NCBI RefSeq assembly: GCF_050859025.1 | Contig: NZ_CP138200.1 | Span: 124,001-188,000, forward strand | Direction of reading: 5' to 3' | DNA: 64,000 bases | From: Wukongibacter sp050859025 | GTDB taxonomy: Bacteria > Bacillota > Clostridia > Peptostreptococcales > Caminicellaceae | Part shown: piece after piece, positions 42,794-52,124 of the stretch | How positions within the stretch are numbered: position 1 is the stretch's first letter | Layout of the letters: each line of letters starts with the position of its first letter | Translations under genes and position numbers: made by a program | The notes under the pieces: generated by a model | What the model saw: only the letters and a program-made list of their open reading frames with translations | Database searches by the model: none | Told to the model about the DNA's origin: nothing

Positions 42794-44548
42794 ATGAAGA
42801 TAGTTATTGGTCAGGGAAGCTGCGGTATTGCAGCGGGAGCGAACAAAGTGAATGCAGAGTTTGAAAGAGTGATAAAGGATAGGGGTCTTGATGTAGAGCT
42901 TACACTGACTGGCTGTATTGGTATGTGCCATCTTGAGCCGATAGTGGATGTTATAGATGAAAAGAATGAAAAATCTACTTATGTAAGAGTAAATGAAGAG
43001 ATGGTATCGGAGATAATAGAAAAGCATATAGTGGGAAAAGAAGAAATCGATGGCTATGTAATTAGTGGAAATGATAAGGATATATTAGATAAGCAGGAGA
43101 GAATTGCCCTTAGAAATTGCGGGATTATTAATCCTGAGCATATAGAAGAATATATGGAAGATGGAGGATATGGAGCGGCTGAAAAGTGTATTAAGGAAAT
43201 GAGTCCTGATGAGGTAATTGAGGAGATTAAGAAGTCTGGACTAAGGGGTAGGGGCGGAGCAGGATTCCCTACTTGGTTTAAATGGAATGCGGCAAGGAGA
43301 TCTCCAGGAGAGACTAAGTATATTGTGTGTAATGCGGATGAGGGAGATCCAGGTGCATTTATGGATAGGAGTATATTAGAGGGAGATCCCCACAGCCTAA
43401 TTGAGGGTATGATTATCGGAGGCTATGCTATGGGCGCAAAGCAGGGTGTGATATATGTTAGGGCAGAGTATCCTTTGGCTATAGTGCGTCTTAAGATTGC
43501 TATTGAGCAGGCAAGAGATAAGGGATTTTTAGGAAAGAATGTATTCGGTGAAGAGGGATTTGACTTTGATTTAAGGATAAAGGCGGGTGCCGGAGCCTTT
43601 GTATGTGGAGAAGAGACGGCTCTTATTGCATCTCTAGAGGGTGAAAGAGGTATGCCAAGACTTAAGCCGCCATTCCCTGCACAAAAAGGTTATTGGGGTA
43701 AGCCTACGAATATAAATAATGTTGAGACCTTTGCTAATGTTCCGTGGATACTGGCAAGGGGTGGAAATGCCTTCGCTGGTCTTGGAACGGAAAAGAGTAA
43801 TGGAACTAAGGTTTTTGCTCTTACTGGAAAGATAAAAAAGGGTGGTCTGGTAGAGGTACCTATGGGTATGCCTCTAAGGGAGATAATCTTTGATATAGGT
43901 GGAGGAATTAAGGAGGATAAGGAGTTTAAGGCGGTTCAAATGGGAGGTCCTTCTGGTGGATGTATTCCTTCACAGCTTTTAGATACTCCAGTTGATTATG
44001 ATTCGATAAATAAGACAGGGGCTATTATGGGTTCTGGTGGAATGGTTGTTATGGATGAGACTACATGTATGGTAGATATGGCAAGGTTCTTCCTAGAGTT
44101 TACCCGTAAGGAGTCCTGTGGTAAGTGTATATATTGTAGAATTGGAACGAAGAGAATGCTGGAAATCCTTACTCGAATCTGTGATGGAGAGGGAAGGGAT
44201 GGAGACATCGAGCTATTAGAAGAGCTAGGTATGAAGATAAAGGAAGGTTCTTTATGTGGTCTTGGACAGACGGCTCCAAATCCGGTTCTTAGTACTATTA
44301 GATATTTTAGGGATGAATATGAAAGTCATATATATGATAAGAAATGTCCTGCTAAGCAGTGTACGAGTCTCCTTACCTATAGTATTTCCGAGGACAAGTG
44401 TATAGGTTGTACGCTTTGTGCGAGAAAGTGTCCGGTTGATGCGATTAGCGGTGAGACAAAGAAGACCCATAAAATAGATGTAGAGAAGTGTATTAAGTGC
44501 GGTCAGTGTGAAAAAGTATGTAAATTCGGTGCAGTTAAAGTAATGTAG
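42794..44548 (+). CDS. NuoF/HydB-like NADH-binding flavoprotein subunit (StnB-like)
   Basis: 584 residues: N-terminal [2Fe-2S] thioredoxin-like domain (GQGSCGIAAGA ... CIGMCHLEP, about 1-80), NADH/FMN domain (GLRGRGGAGFPTWFKW about 150, KYIVCNADEGDPGAFMDRS), SLBB domain, [4Fe-4S] site ESCGKCIYCRIGTKRM (about 438-453), and a C-terminal double [4Fe-4S] ferredoxin domain (CIGCTLCARKCP, CIKCGQCEKVC). This is the flavin site where NADH reacts. Translation is coupled to the gene before it. Confidence 0.93.
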   Translation: MKIVIGQGSCGIAAGANKVNAEFERVIKDRGLDVELTLTGCIGMCHLEPIVDVIDEKNEKSTYVRVNEEMVSEIIEKHIVGKEEIDGYVISGNDKDILDKQERIALRNCGIINPEHIEEYMEDGGYGAAEKCIKEMSPDEVIEEIKKSGLRGRGGAGFPTWFKWNAARRSPGETKYIVCNADEGDPGAFMDRSILEGDPHSLIEGMIIGGYAMGAKQGVIYVRAEYPLAIVRLKIAIEQARDKGFLGKNVFGEEGFDFDLRIKAGAGAFVCGEETALIASLEGERGMPRLKPPFPAQKGYWGKPTNINNVETFANVPWILARGGNAFAGLGTEKSNGTKVFALTGKIKKGGLVEVPMGMPLREIIFDIGGGIKEDKEFKAVQMGGPSGGCIPSQLLDTPVDYDSINKTGAIMGSGGMVVMDETTCMVDMARFFLEFTRKESCGKCIYCRIGTKRMLEILTRICDGEGRDGDIELLEELGMKIKEGSLCGLGQTAPNPVLSTIRYFRDEYESHIYDKKCPAKQCTSLLTYSISEDKCIGCTLCARKCPVDAISGETKKTHKIDVEKCIKCGQCEKVCKFGAVKVM

Positions 44549-44616
44549 GTAGAGTAATGATACTTTAAAGAGTGATAAATTTTAAGGTACCATGACTATA
44601 GATAGGGGTGAAAAAT
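44549..44616 (+). repeat. Family C remnant between the two redox genes
   Basis: AGAGTAATGATACTTTAAAG, GTGATAAATTTTAAGG and CATGACTATAGA nearly repeat the sequence flanking the gcvPA-gcvPB junction (1179-1310), but without the family G insert. Confidence 0.5.
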
Positions 44617-47600
44617 ATGTCACAGATAAGATTAAATATCAATGGAAGAGAAATCTTAGGATATAATGGTCAAACAATACTGGAAATTGCAAGGGCAAAT
44701 AACATAGAAATACCTACCCTTTGCTATGATGAAAGAGTTGAGGTTTATGGCTCCTGTGGGCTTTGTGTTGTGCAGGTGGAAGGTATTCCAAAGCTACTTA
44801 GGGCATGTGCTACTAAGGCCAGCGATGGAATGGTGATTCAGACAAATACAGCTAGGGTTAGGGAGTCTAGAAAAACGGCCCTTGAGCTGCTTTTATCGGA
44901 TCATGTTGGAGATTGCCGTCCGCCATGTGTCCTAGCATGTCCAGCCAATACGGATTGTCAGGGATATGTTGGACTTATTGCAAATGGTGAGTATAAAGAG
45001 GCTCTTGAGCTTATAAAGGAGCAGCTGCCGCTGCCTGCGAGTATAGGAAGGGTATGTCCTCATCCATGTGAGGATGCATGTAGGAGACAGCTTGCCGACG
45101 AGCCTATATCTATTGCATGGCTTAAGAGCTTTGTAGCTGATATAGATCTTAAGGATGAAGACTTATTTATTCCAGAGCTTAAGGAGGCTACGGGAAAAAG
45201 AGTTGCTGTTATAGGAGGAGGGCCTGGCGGCCTTACAGCTGCATACTATCTTGCTAAGGAAGGCCATAAGGTTGTAATATTTGAAGCTATGCCTGAAATG
45301 GGAGGAATGCTTAGATATGGTATACCTCAATATCGTTTACCTAAGGAAGTTCTTAATAAGGAAATAGGTATTATCGAAAAGATGGGCGTAAAGATGGTTA
45401 CAAATGTAAGGATTGGTCAGAGTGTAGAGCTTAGTCATATAAGAAAGACCTTTGATGCTGTGTATGTTTCTATAGGAGCATGGAAAAGCGCCAGCTTAAG
45501 GTGTCCCGGTTCAGATCTAGAAGGGGTTATTGGTGGTATCAACTTCCTTACTAAGTTTGCAATAAACGAACCAATTAGAACCGGCGATAGAATAGCCGTT
45601 GTTGGCGGTGGTAATACTGCTATGGATGCTTGTAGAACTGCTATAAGACTTGGGGCTAAGGAGGTTTATCTGTTATACCGTAGAACCAAGGAAGAGATGC
45701 CCGCAGACTACAGTGAGATTGTTGAAGGTCAGGAAGAGGGTGTAACCTTTAAATATCTTGTAAATCCTATTGAGGTAATTGGTGAGGATGGAAAGGTAAA
45801 GAAGGTAAGACTTCAGAAGATGAAGCAGGGTGAGCCTGATGAGAGTGGAAGAAGAAGACCTGTGCCTATTGAAGGCGAGGAGGAAATTATAGAAGTAGAT
45901 TCGGTTATTTGCTCAATTGGGCAGAAGGTTAATAGTGACGGCTTTGGTGAGCTAGAGCTTACTGATTGGGGAACTATAAGGGCCGATGAAAACAGCTATC
46001 AAACAAATTTACCCGGTGTATTTGCCGGCGGTGATGCTACTAATAAGGGTGCTAGTATAGCTATAGAGTCCATCGGAGAAGCTAAAAGGGCTGCTGAGGT
46101 TATATGTAGATACCTTGAGGGTGAGATTATTCCATATAAGAAGCCTTATTATGTAGAAAGACATGATCTTACTGAGGAAGATTTTAAGGATACTGAAGGG
46201 GCCCACAGACCTCCAATGCCTCATCTTTCTCCTGAAGAGAGAAAGTATAATTTTGAAGAGGTTGTAGAGGGATACAGTGAGGAGGCTGCGAAGCAGGAGG
46301 CCATGAGATGTCTTGAGTGTGGATGCCATGACTTCTTTGAGTGCGAGCTTATAAAGTATGCCAATGAATACGATGTGAAGCCTGGAAGGATTTCCGGTGA
46401 GGTTCATAAACGAGAAATAGATGACGGTCATCCATTCATCTCTAGAAATGTAGATAAATGTATTCTCTGCGGTCTATGTGTAAGGGTTTGTGATGAGGTC
46501 ATGGGAATATCTGCATTAGGTCTAGTAGACAGAGGCTTTGATACTGTTATTAAGCCGGGTCTTGACATACCTCTTAAGGAAACTGGCTGTATTTCCTGTG
46601 GTCAGTGTATCAGTGTGTGTCCAACGGGAGCCCTTGGAGAAAGACTTGGAATAGATAAGTCTGTACCTATGAAGACAAAGGAGACCCATACAATTTGTTC
46701 TGGATGTAGTGTTGGCTGTAATATGAACTTAAGTACTAAGGGAGACCTTTTAGTACGTTCTCTGCCAGATAAGAATAGCAAGGTGGACAATGGACTTCTG
46801 TGTGTTAAAGGAAGATTCGGATTTGACACTGCCAAGAAGGGCGCAAGAATTACGAAGCCTCTAATTCGCAAAGAAGGTACTCTACATGAGGTTTCTTGGG
46901 AGGAAGCAGCTCTTCACGTTGCAAAGAAGGCAAAGAGTCTTACTCTGCTTTATGGAAGCAGCTCCTTAGCTCTATCGGTTTCTGACAGATACACCAATGA
47001 AGAGGTATATCTAGTTTCTAAATTTGCTAGGGATATATTAAAGACAGAAAATATTGTTTCCTTTAACAGCTTACAAAGCGGTATTAAGGATGTGCTTGGA
47101 TACGATGCTTCAACTAATACCTTTGATGAAATACTAGGAGCTGAAACAATATTATTAATCGGTTCCGATGTAATGAATAATCATACTATAGTTGGACTTA
47201 AGATTAAAAAGGCTGTAGAGAGCGGAGCGAAGCTCATTTCAATCAATCCTTCTGATACCATAGCCAATGAATGGGCCTATAAAAATGTAAAGCCTGAGAA
47301 CAATGTAGCATTCCTAAAGGAAATAGCAAAGGCCCTAATAGATGATGGCTTTACTCCAGCCGATGGCAAAGCAGAAGGCTTTGAAGAGTTTATAGCAAGT
47401 CTTGAAGGCATAAAAGTAAGTGAAGAGGCTAAAGAAATAGCTATTGCCTACGGAAAATCAAAGAAAGCTATGATAGTATTTGAACAAAACAACCTTACTG
47501 CTGACGCAGCAAAAATGATTGCCAATATATCAGTTATAGCTGGACACATAGGAAAGGCCCGCAGCGGTATCATACAGCTTAAAGCTAACAACAACAGTCA

Positions 47601-48201
47601 AGGCCTTGTAGATATGGGTATATCCAAAGCCTATAGAGAAGTTATACAGGGTATTGAAAAGAGAGACATTAAGGGATTACTAGTATTTGGAGAAGATATA
47701 GGGGGAGTAGATCTAAACAATCTAGAATTCCTGATGGTACAGGATACCCATATAACCAAAACAGCAGAAAAGGCTGATGTTGTATTACCAGCCGTTGGAT
47801 TTGCAGAATCTAGAGGAACCTATACAAGCAGTGAGAGAAGAATACAAAAAATAAATCAGGCAATACCTCCACTAACAGAGCTTGAAAACTGGCAGGTAGT
47901 AATAAAGCTAGCTAATGCACTAAGCACTAACCTAGAATATATGAGTCCTGATGATATATTAAAGGAAATATCCATGAAAATACCAGAGTACCTTAAGATT
48001 AACAAGCAAGCAGAAGAGGGCGTATTCTGGCCTGTTGATAAGAACCCTATTCTTTATACAAACGGCAGTGGATTTAACTTCTCCGATAAGAAGGCTAAGC
48101 TTCAGACCGTTGAAGATGGAAAGTTATTTGAAAGACTTATTAATACTAATAATTTAATCAATAGCTTTGAAAATAGGTTAAAGACAGAAGAAGTAATATA
48201 G
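44617..48201 (+). CDS. NuoG-GltD fusion, NADPH/ferredoxin-type large subunit (StnC-like)
   Basis: 1194 residues. In order: plant-type [2Fe-2S] domain (TLCYDERVEVYGSCGLCVVQVE), His/Cys cluster region, GltD/NfnB-like FAD-NADPH domain (VIGGGPGGLTAAYYL about 197, VVGGGNTAMDACR about 329, CSIGQ, GVFAGGDA), two [4Fe-4S] motifs (CILCGLCVRVC and CISCGQCISVCPTGAL about 612-670), a further cluster CSGCSVGCNM (about 694), then a molybdopterin-oxidoreductase-like C-terminus. At the position of the formate dehydrogenase Cys/Sec the sequence reads KTENIVSFNSLQSG, with no Cys or Sec, so formate oxidation is unlikely. With its two neighbours it resembles the Sporomusa-type electron-bifurcating Nfn (StnABC). 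Start ATG 44617, AGGGGTG upstream. Confidence 0.85.
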   Translation: MSQIRLNINGREILGYNGQTILEIARANNIEIPTLCYDERVEVYGSCGLCVVQVEGIPKLLRACATKASDGMVIQTNTARVRESRKTALELLLSDHVGDCRPPCVLACPANTDCQGYVGLIANGEYKEALELIKEQLPLPASIGRVCPHPCEDACRRQLADEPISIAWLKSFVADIDLKDEDLFIPELKEATGKRVAVIGGGPGGLTAAYYLAKEGHKVVIFEAMPEMGGMLRYGIPQYRLPKEVLNKEIGIIEKMGVKMVTNVRIGQSVELSHIRKTFDAVYVSIGAWKSASLRCPGSDLEGVIGGINFLTKFAINEPIRTGDRIAVVGGGNTAMDACRTAIRLGAKEVYLLYRRTKEEMPADYSEIVEGQEEGVTFKYLVNPIEVIGEDGKVKKVRLQKMKQGEPDESGRRRPVPIEGEEEIIEVDSVICSIGQKVNSDGFGELELTDWGTIRADENSYQTNLPGVFAGGDATNKGASIAIESIGEAKRAAEVICRYLEGEIIPYKKPYYVERHDLTEEDFKDTEGAHRPPMPHLSPEERKYNFEEVVEGYSEEAAKQEAMRCLECGCHDFFECELIKYANEYDVKPGRISGEVHKREIDDGHPFISRNVDKCILCGLCVRVCDEVMGISALGLVDRGFDTVIKPGLDIPLKETGCISCGQCISVCPTGALGERLGIDKSVPMKTKETHTICSGCSVGCNMNLSTKGDLLVRSLPDKNSKVDNGLLCVKGRFGFDTAKKGARITKPLIRKEGTLHEVSWEEAALHVAKKAKSLTLLYGSSSLALSVSDRYTNEEVYLVSKFARDILKTENIVSFNSLQSGIKDVLGYDASTNTFDEILGAETILLIGSDVMNNHTIVGLKIKKAVESGAKLISINPSDTIANEWAYKNVKPENNVAFLKEIAKALIDDGFTPADGKAEGFEEFIASLEGIKVSEEAKEIAIAYGKSKKAMIVFEQNNLTADAAKMIANISVIAGHIGKARSGIIQLKANNNSQGLVDMGISKAYREVIQGIEKRDIKGLLVFGEDIGGVDLNNLEFLMVQDTHITKTAEKADVVLPAVGFAESRGTYTSSERRIQKINQAIPPLTELENWQVVIKLANALSTNLEYMSPDDILKEISMKIPEYLKINKQAEEGVFWPVDKNPILYTNGSGFNFSDKKAKLQTVEDGKLFERLINTNNLINSFENRLKTEEVI

Positions 48202-48228
48202 TTAAGATACCGTATTAAATATGAAAAT

Positions 48229-48306
48229 GTGACATGGGAGAGATACACATCTTATATAGATTTTTTCTAAAATATATGAGTGTATGTCTCCTAAGTCACT
48301 TTTTTG
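48229..48306 (+). terminator. Long-stem terminator of the redox operon
   Basis: GTGACATGGGAGAGATACAC (48229-48248) pairs with GTGTATGTCTCCTAAGTCAC (48280-48299), followed by TTTTTTG. Confidence 0.8.
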
Positions 48307-48472
48307 AGTTTAATTGGAGAAGAACATCTTTTCAGTAAACAATTTTAAAATTTTCCATTTAACATTATTCCCTTGCTAATTGATAGTAATATAGAGTATA
48401 ATATTTACAAATATCTACAATTTTCAACAAAATTTGCAACACGTCTACATATTTTTTATACTTACTAAGGAA

Positions 48473-48520
48473 TCGCTAAAACTCAAGGCTTCAAGTGTTT
48501 CAAACCTTGTGTTTTTTTAT
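48473..48520. repeat. Family G-like hairpin before the GGDEF-EAL gene
   Basis: AAACTCAAGGCTTC ... TTTCAAACCTTGTGTTTTTTT. It resembles 25675-25737 and could terminate transcription. No other feature is seen in 48307-48546. Confidence 0.45.
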
Positions 48521-48546
48521 TGAATTTTATGTTTTAGGGGTGTATT

Positions 48547-50640
48547 ATGTTAAGAACATTTAGCTTAAGTAAGTTAATGAATAGGATTTCTTATAATAGT
48601 TTAAGCTCTAAGAATATAATTCGAAGTAAGAACATTCAGATTAATCCTGCAAAGGCAGCTTTTAGAATCTCTATTTTTTATATACTTGTAGGAAGTCTAT
48701 GGATATTGTTATCGGATAAACTACTAGAAATATTGATTAAGGATGTAGAAAGAATTCAAATACTTCAAACCTACAAGGGATGGTTATATATTATAATAAC
48801 AGGAATATTATTGTTTCTAAAGATAAAGAAATGTCTGGTGAATATAGAGGGGGTTTCGAATAGGTTATACCAAAGCTATAAAGAACTCAATTTAGCCTAT
48901 GATGATTTAATAGCTACCGAAGAGGACTTGAATAAGCGTTTTCAGCAGCTTGAATTAAGTCAGAATGCATTAGCGGAAAGTGAAGAAAGATATCATTTAG
49001 TTGTTATGGCTGCAAAGGATGGTATATGGGATTGGAATTTTATAAGTGGTAAATGGTTTTTTTCTATTCGTTGTCAAGAAATGCTAGGGTACGATGGTTC
49101 GGAGTTTCAATACAACTTTGAAATCTGGAAGGACCTTTTACATCCTTTAGATAGGGAAGAGGCATTAAAGGACTTGTCAGATTATCTAGATAAAAAAGTA
49201 GATACTTATTCGAATACATATAGACTAAGAACGAAAAATGGAAGCTATAAATGGATATTGAGTAGGGGAGAAGCCATATGGGATGGGGATGGAAAGCCAA
49301 TTAGAATGGCAGGATCTCATACGGATATAACTGACCAAAAGACATATGAGGAAAGAGTATTAAACTTAGCTTACTACGATCTGATAACAGGGCTCTCAAA
49401 TCGTGCAATGTTTGAGAAGGAACTTAATGCTATGATATTTAAGGCTAAAAGAGAGGGTGAAAGGTTTGCTCTCCTTTATTTAGACCTAGATGATTTTAAA
49501 AAGGTAAACGATACCCTTGGTCATGATTATGGTGATAAATTGTTAAAAATGGTAGCAAATGAGTTTATGGCATACAAAGAAGATAATGGTATATTAGCCA
49601 GACTAGGTGGAGATGAATTTGCACTTATGGTTCCAGCAGTAAAGGATATGGATAAGATACATAATATATCAAATGAAATCATTAATACTTTAAATAGACC
49701 TTGGATATTAAATTCTCAAGAATTTTATATATCAGCAAGTATTGGGATAGCTATTTTTCCAGATCACGGCGAGGATTACCAAAGTCTATATAAAAGTGCT
49801 GATACTGCAATGTATTGTGCTAAAGAAAAGGGAAAAAGATCCTATGAGATTTATAAGAAAGAGATGTACATGCAAAAAATACAGCTTGTAAATATGGAAA
49901 AGAGCTTAAGATATGCCGTGAAAAATAATGAATTTATTCTCAATTATCAATCTATGGTAAATTTGAAAAATGATGAAATCAATGCTGCCGAGGCACTGAT
50001 TAGATGGATACACCCTAAAAGGGGACTTATATCCCCTGGCAATTTTATACCAATAGCTGAGAAAACAGGAATTATAAAGCAAATAGGAAAATGGACCATT
50101 GCAACGGGATGTAAACAAAATAAAGCTTGGATGGATAAGGGATATAAACCTATAAAACTATCCATAAACATTTCTGCATTGGAATTCAAGCAAAATAATT
50201 TAGTCCAAAATATAAAGGGGATTTTAGAAGATACAGGACTTAATAGTAAATATATAATATTTGAGATAACTGAAAATACAGTTTTAGAAGACTTGGATCA
50301 TACCATTAAAATTCTTAACGAGCTTAAAGAAATGAATATAAAGATCGCATTGGATGATTTTGGTACAGGGTATTCTTCTCTAAATTATTTAAAGCAATTG
50401 CCTATTGATTATTTAAAATTGGATAAATCATTTATAAAAAATGTAGCGATTAAATCTAAAGATCAGGCAATAACCAAGTCCTTAATTGACTTAGCTCATG
50501 AAATTGGATTGGAGGTAATCGCCGAAGGGATAGAAACGGAAGAACAATACCGATACTTGAAAGAAATTAATTGTGATATAGGACAAGGTTATTTCTTTAA
50601 TAGGCCTGCCCCGGCTGAAGAGTTTGAAAAGATGTTTTAA
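48547..50640 (+). CDS. PAS-GGDEF-EAL cyclic-di-GMP enzyme
   Basis: 697 residues: two N-terminal membrane helices (about 40-60 and 80-100), a coiled linker, PAS/PAC domain (about 145-265, PIRMAGSHTDITDQK), GGDEF domain with intact GGDEF (about 354-358, ARLGGDEFALMV) and EAL domain with intact EAL (about 482-484), plus DDFGTGYSSL and AEGIETEEQ. Both halves keep catalytic residues, so it could make and degrade c-di-GMP, with the PAS domain setting the balance. ATG at 48547 with TTAGGGGTG upstream. Single-gene unit. Confidence 0.93.
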   Translation: MLRTFSLSKLMNRISYNSLSSKNIIRSKNIQINPAKAAFRISIFYILVGSLWILLSDKLLEILIKDVERIQILQTYKGWLYIIITGILLFLKIKKCLVNIEGVSNRLYQSYKELNLAYDDLIATEEDLNKRFQQLELSQNALAESEERYHLVVMAAKDGIWDWNFISGKWFFSIRCQEMLGYDGSEFQYNFEIWKDLLHPLDREEALKDLSDYLDKKVDTYSNTYRLRTKNGSYKWILSRGEAIWDGDGKPIRMAGSHTDITDQKTYEERVLNLAYYDLITGLSNRAMFEKELNAMIFKAKREGERFALLYLDLDDFKKVNDTLGHDYGDKLLKMVANEFMAYKEDNGILARLGGDEFALMVPAVKDMDKIHNISNEIINTLNRPWILNSQEFYISASIGIAIFPDHGEDYQSLYKSADTAMYCAKEKGKRSYEIYKKEMYMQKIQLVNMEKSLRYAVKNNEFILNYQSMVNLKNDEINAAEALIRWIHPKRGLISPGNFIPIAEKTGIIKQIGKWTIATGCKQNKAWMDKGYKPIKLSINISALEFKQNNLVQNIKGILEDTGLNSKYIIFEITENTVLEDLDHTIKILNELKEMNIKIALDDFGTGYSSLNYLKQLPIDYLKLDKSFIKNVAIKSKDQAITKSLIDLAHEIGLEVIAEGIETEEQYRYLKEINCDIGQGYFFNRPAPAEEFEKMF

Positions 50641-50642
50641 AA

Positions 50643-50676
50643 GGGGTGTCTCATAACCTTTATGAGGCAGCCCCAT
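50643..50676. terminator. Hairpin between convergent genes (family D-like)
   Basis: GGGGTGTCTCATAA / TTTATGAGGCAGCCCC stem followed by ATTTTATAA. The same CTCATAA ... TTATGAG core as in family D. Confidence 0.7.
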
Positions 50677-50698
50677 TTTATAAAAGATACTTTGAGTT

Positions 50699-51754
50699 TT
50701 AGTGAATCTCCACAACAAAAACCAGTTTATCTATATTATATGAATAAAGCTCTTTATTGTATTTAGCAAATTCCTTTTTTAGAAGTTCAATATTTGAATA
50801 ATACTCATCTTCGATTTCAGATATCTGTTCCTTAGAAAAATTTCTGTAAATTTCTTTTTTAGTCATTTCATTTCTAAACATAAGGTCTCCAATGACTATT
50901 TTTCCATTCTCCTTTAGAACCCTAAGCATTTCTCTTATAGCTACTGATTTTTCTTCTTCATTTAAATGATGGAAGGCATAGGTTGAAACAATAAGGTCAA
51001 AAACATTATTTTCAAAGGGAATTTTTAAAAACTCACCAAGACGTAATTTGAGATTTGGAAACTTACTTTTTGCCACGTTGAGCATTTCCCTGGATTGGTC
51101 CAATCCAATGATATTGTTGTAACCATTTTCAAGGAATTTCTTTGAGAGATTGCCAGTACCAACACCTATATCAAGAATCTTAGCATTGATAGGGGTGTTT
51201 TTCGTTCCTAACCTGTATACATTCTCTAAAACTTCTTCATACTTTTTATAGATCTTTGTGCTTCCAATATTTCTTTTTACGCTATTGTCGTAGGTGTTAG
51301 CCCAGCTATCGAAGTTCCATCTGTCCTTCCAGCTTTCTTTGATTTCGTATATTTTACCCATACTCTCTATGGAGTTATGAATCTTTTCTTGTAGCCTAAC
51401 ATTATTAGAATCATATATAGAGTCCATTATGTTTTCAAGTGAATTCCTTATTAACCCCATTCTATGAATCTCATCGTTAACGGCTAGCCATTGCTTATTA
51501 AAATGTTCAAGCATATTATGACTGCAATTATTGTTTATAATGTCTTTAATATCGTTAATAGGGATATTCAATAATCTATACAAGAGAATGGCCTGAAGCT
51601 TTATAAGATCGCCTTCTGTATAGTATCTGTAGTTGTTTTCATCATCTCTTTTAGGTTTTATCAGACCCTTTTTTTCATAAAATCTAAGCTTATTTTTTGA
51701 AACATTGAATTGCTTTGCTACTTCACTGATTAAATATCTCTTATTCAAATCCAT
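50699..51754 (-). CDS. MerR regulator fused to SAM methyltransferase
   Basis: 351 residues. Residues about 1-75 are a MerR winged helix (LISEVAKQFNVSKNKLRFYEKKGLIKPKRDDENNYRYY), followed by a helical linker, then a class I methyltransferase domain (about 185-300: ILDIGVGTGNLSKKFLENG, GLDQSREML, DLIVSTYAFHHL). The effector-binding domain of MerR proteins is therefore replaced by an enzyme-like domain. It may sense or modify a small molecule while controlling its own operon. The start is ATG with TAGAGGGTG upstream, and no target gene is adjacent except through repeats. Confidence 0.85.
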   Translation of the reverse strand: MDLNKRYLISEVAKQFNVSKNKLRFYEKKGLIKPKRDDENNYRYYTEGDLIKLQAILLYRLLNIPINDIKDIINNNCSHNMLEHFNKQWLAVNDEIHRMGLIRNSLENIMDSIYDSNNVRLQEKIHNSIESMGKIYEIKESWKDRWNFDSWANTYDNSVKRNIGSTKIYKKYEEVLENVYRLGTKNTPINAKILDIGVGTGNLSKKFLENGYNNIIGLDQSREMLNVAKSKFPNLKLRLGEFLKIPFENNVFDLIVSTYAFHHLNEEEKSVAIREMLRVLKENGKIVIGDLMFRNEMTKKEIYRNFSKEQISEIEDEYYSNIELLKKEFAKYNKELYSYNIDKLVFVVEIH

Positions 51755-51792
51755 TCACCCTCTATCTATAAATCTAATTTAACTCATCTAAC

Positions 51793-51897
51793 TATAGAAA
51801 TCGCAATAAATCTTTTACATTTTGATTCCTTGAAAAGCATTGAAACGTTGGCTATTCAAAAAATCAAAATGTAGATTTATAAGTGCGTTCTATATAG
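51793..51897. repeat. Family A MITE-like repeat, copy 4
   Basis: TATAGAAATCGCAATAAATC ... AAGTGCGTTCTATATAG, upstream of the MerR-fusion gene. Confidence 0.85.
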
Positions 51898-51977
51898 GTA
51901 GTTTAATTTAAGATTAGTATAAACCTTAGCCTAAGGTGAATGTCAATGATATTTAAATAATTAGTTATAAATAATTT

Positions 51978-52106
51978 TAAGATTTACTTGGAACTCTCTA
52001 TAGGGATTCAAGTAGAGACTTTAATTTATACATGTCCAAAACTCCCAGAAACACTGAGTATTTGTACATTTATAAATTAAGTTCTACTATTTGAACCCTA
52101 TATATT
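51978..52106. repeat. Two family B repeats, one inserted at the end of the other
   Basis: A right-end fragment (AAGATTTACTTGGAACTCTCTATA, about 51978-52002) runs into a complete family B copy (51999-52106: TATAGGGATTCAAGTAGAG ... ACTATTTGAACCCTATA) and shares its TATA. Confidence 0.75.
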
Positions 52107-52124
52107 TAAATCTTTGTGGCTGAT

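Noticed and set aside
44617..48201. Formate dehydrogenase
   Set aside because: No Cys or Sec at the catalytic site and the GltD domain; better fits a NuoG/StnC-like subunit.
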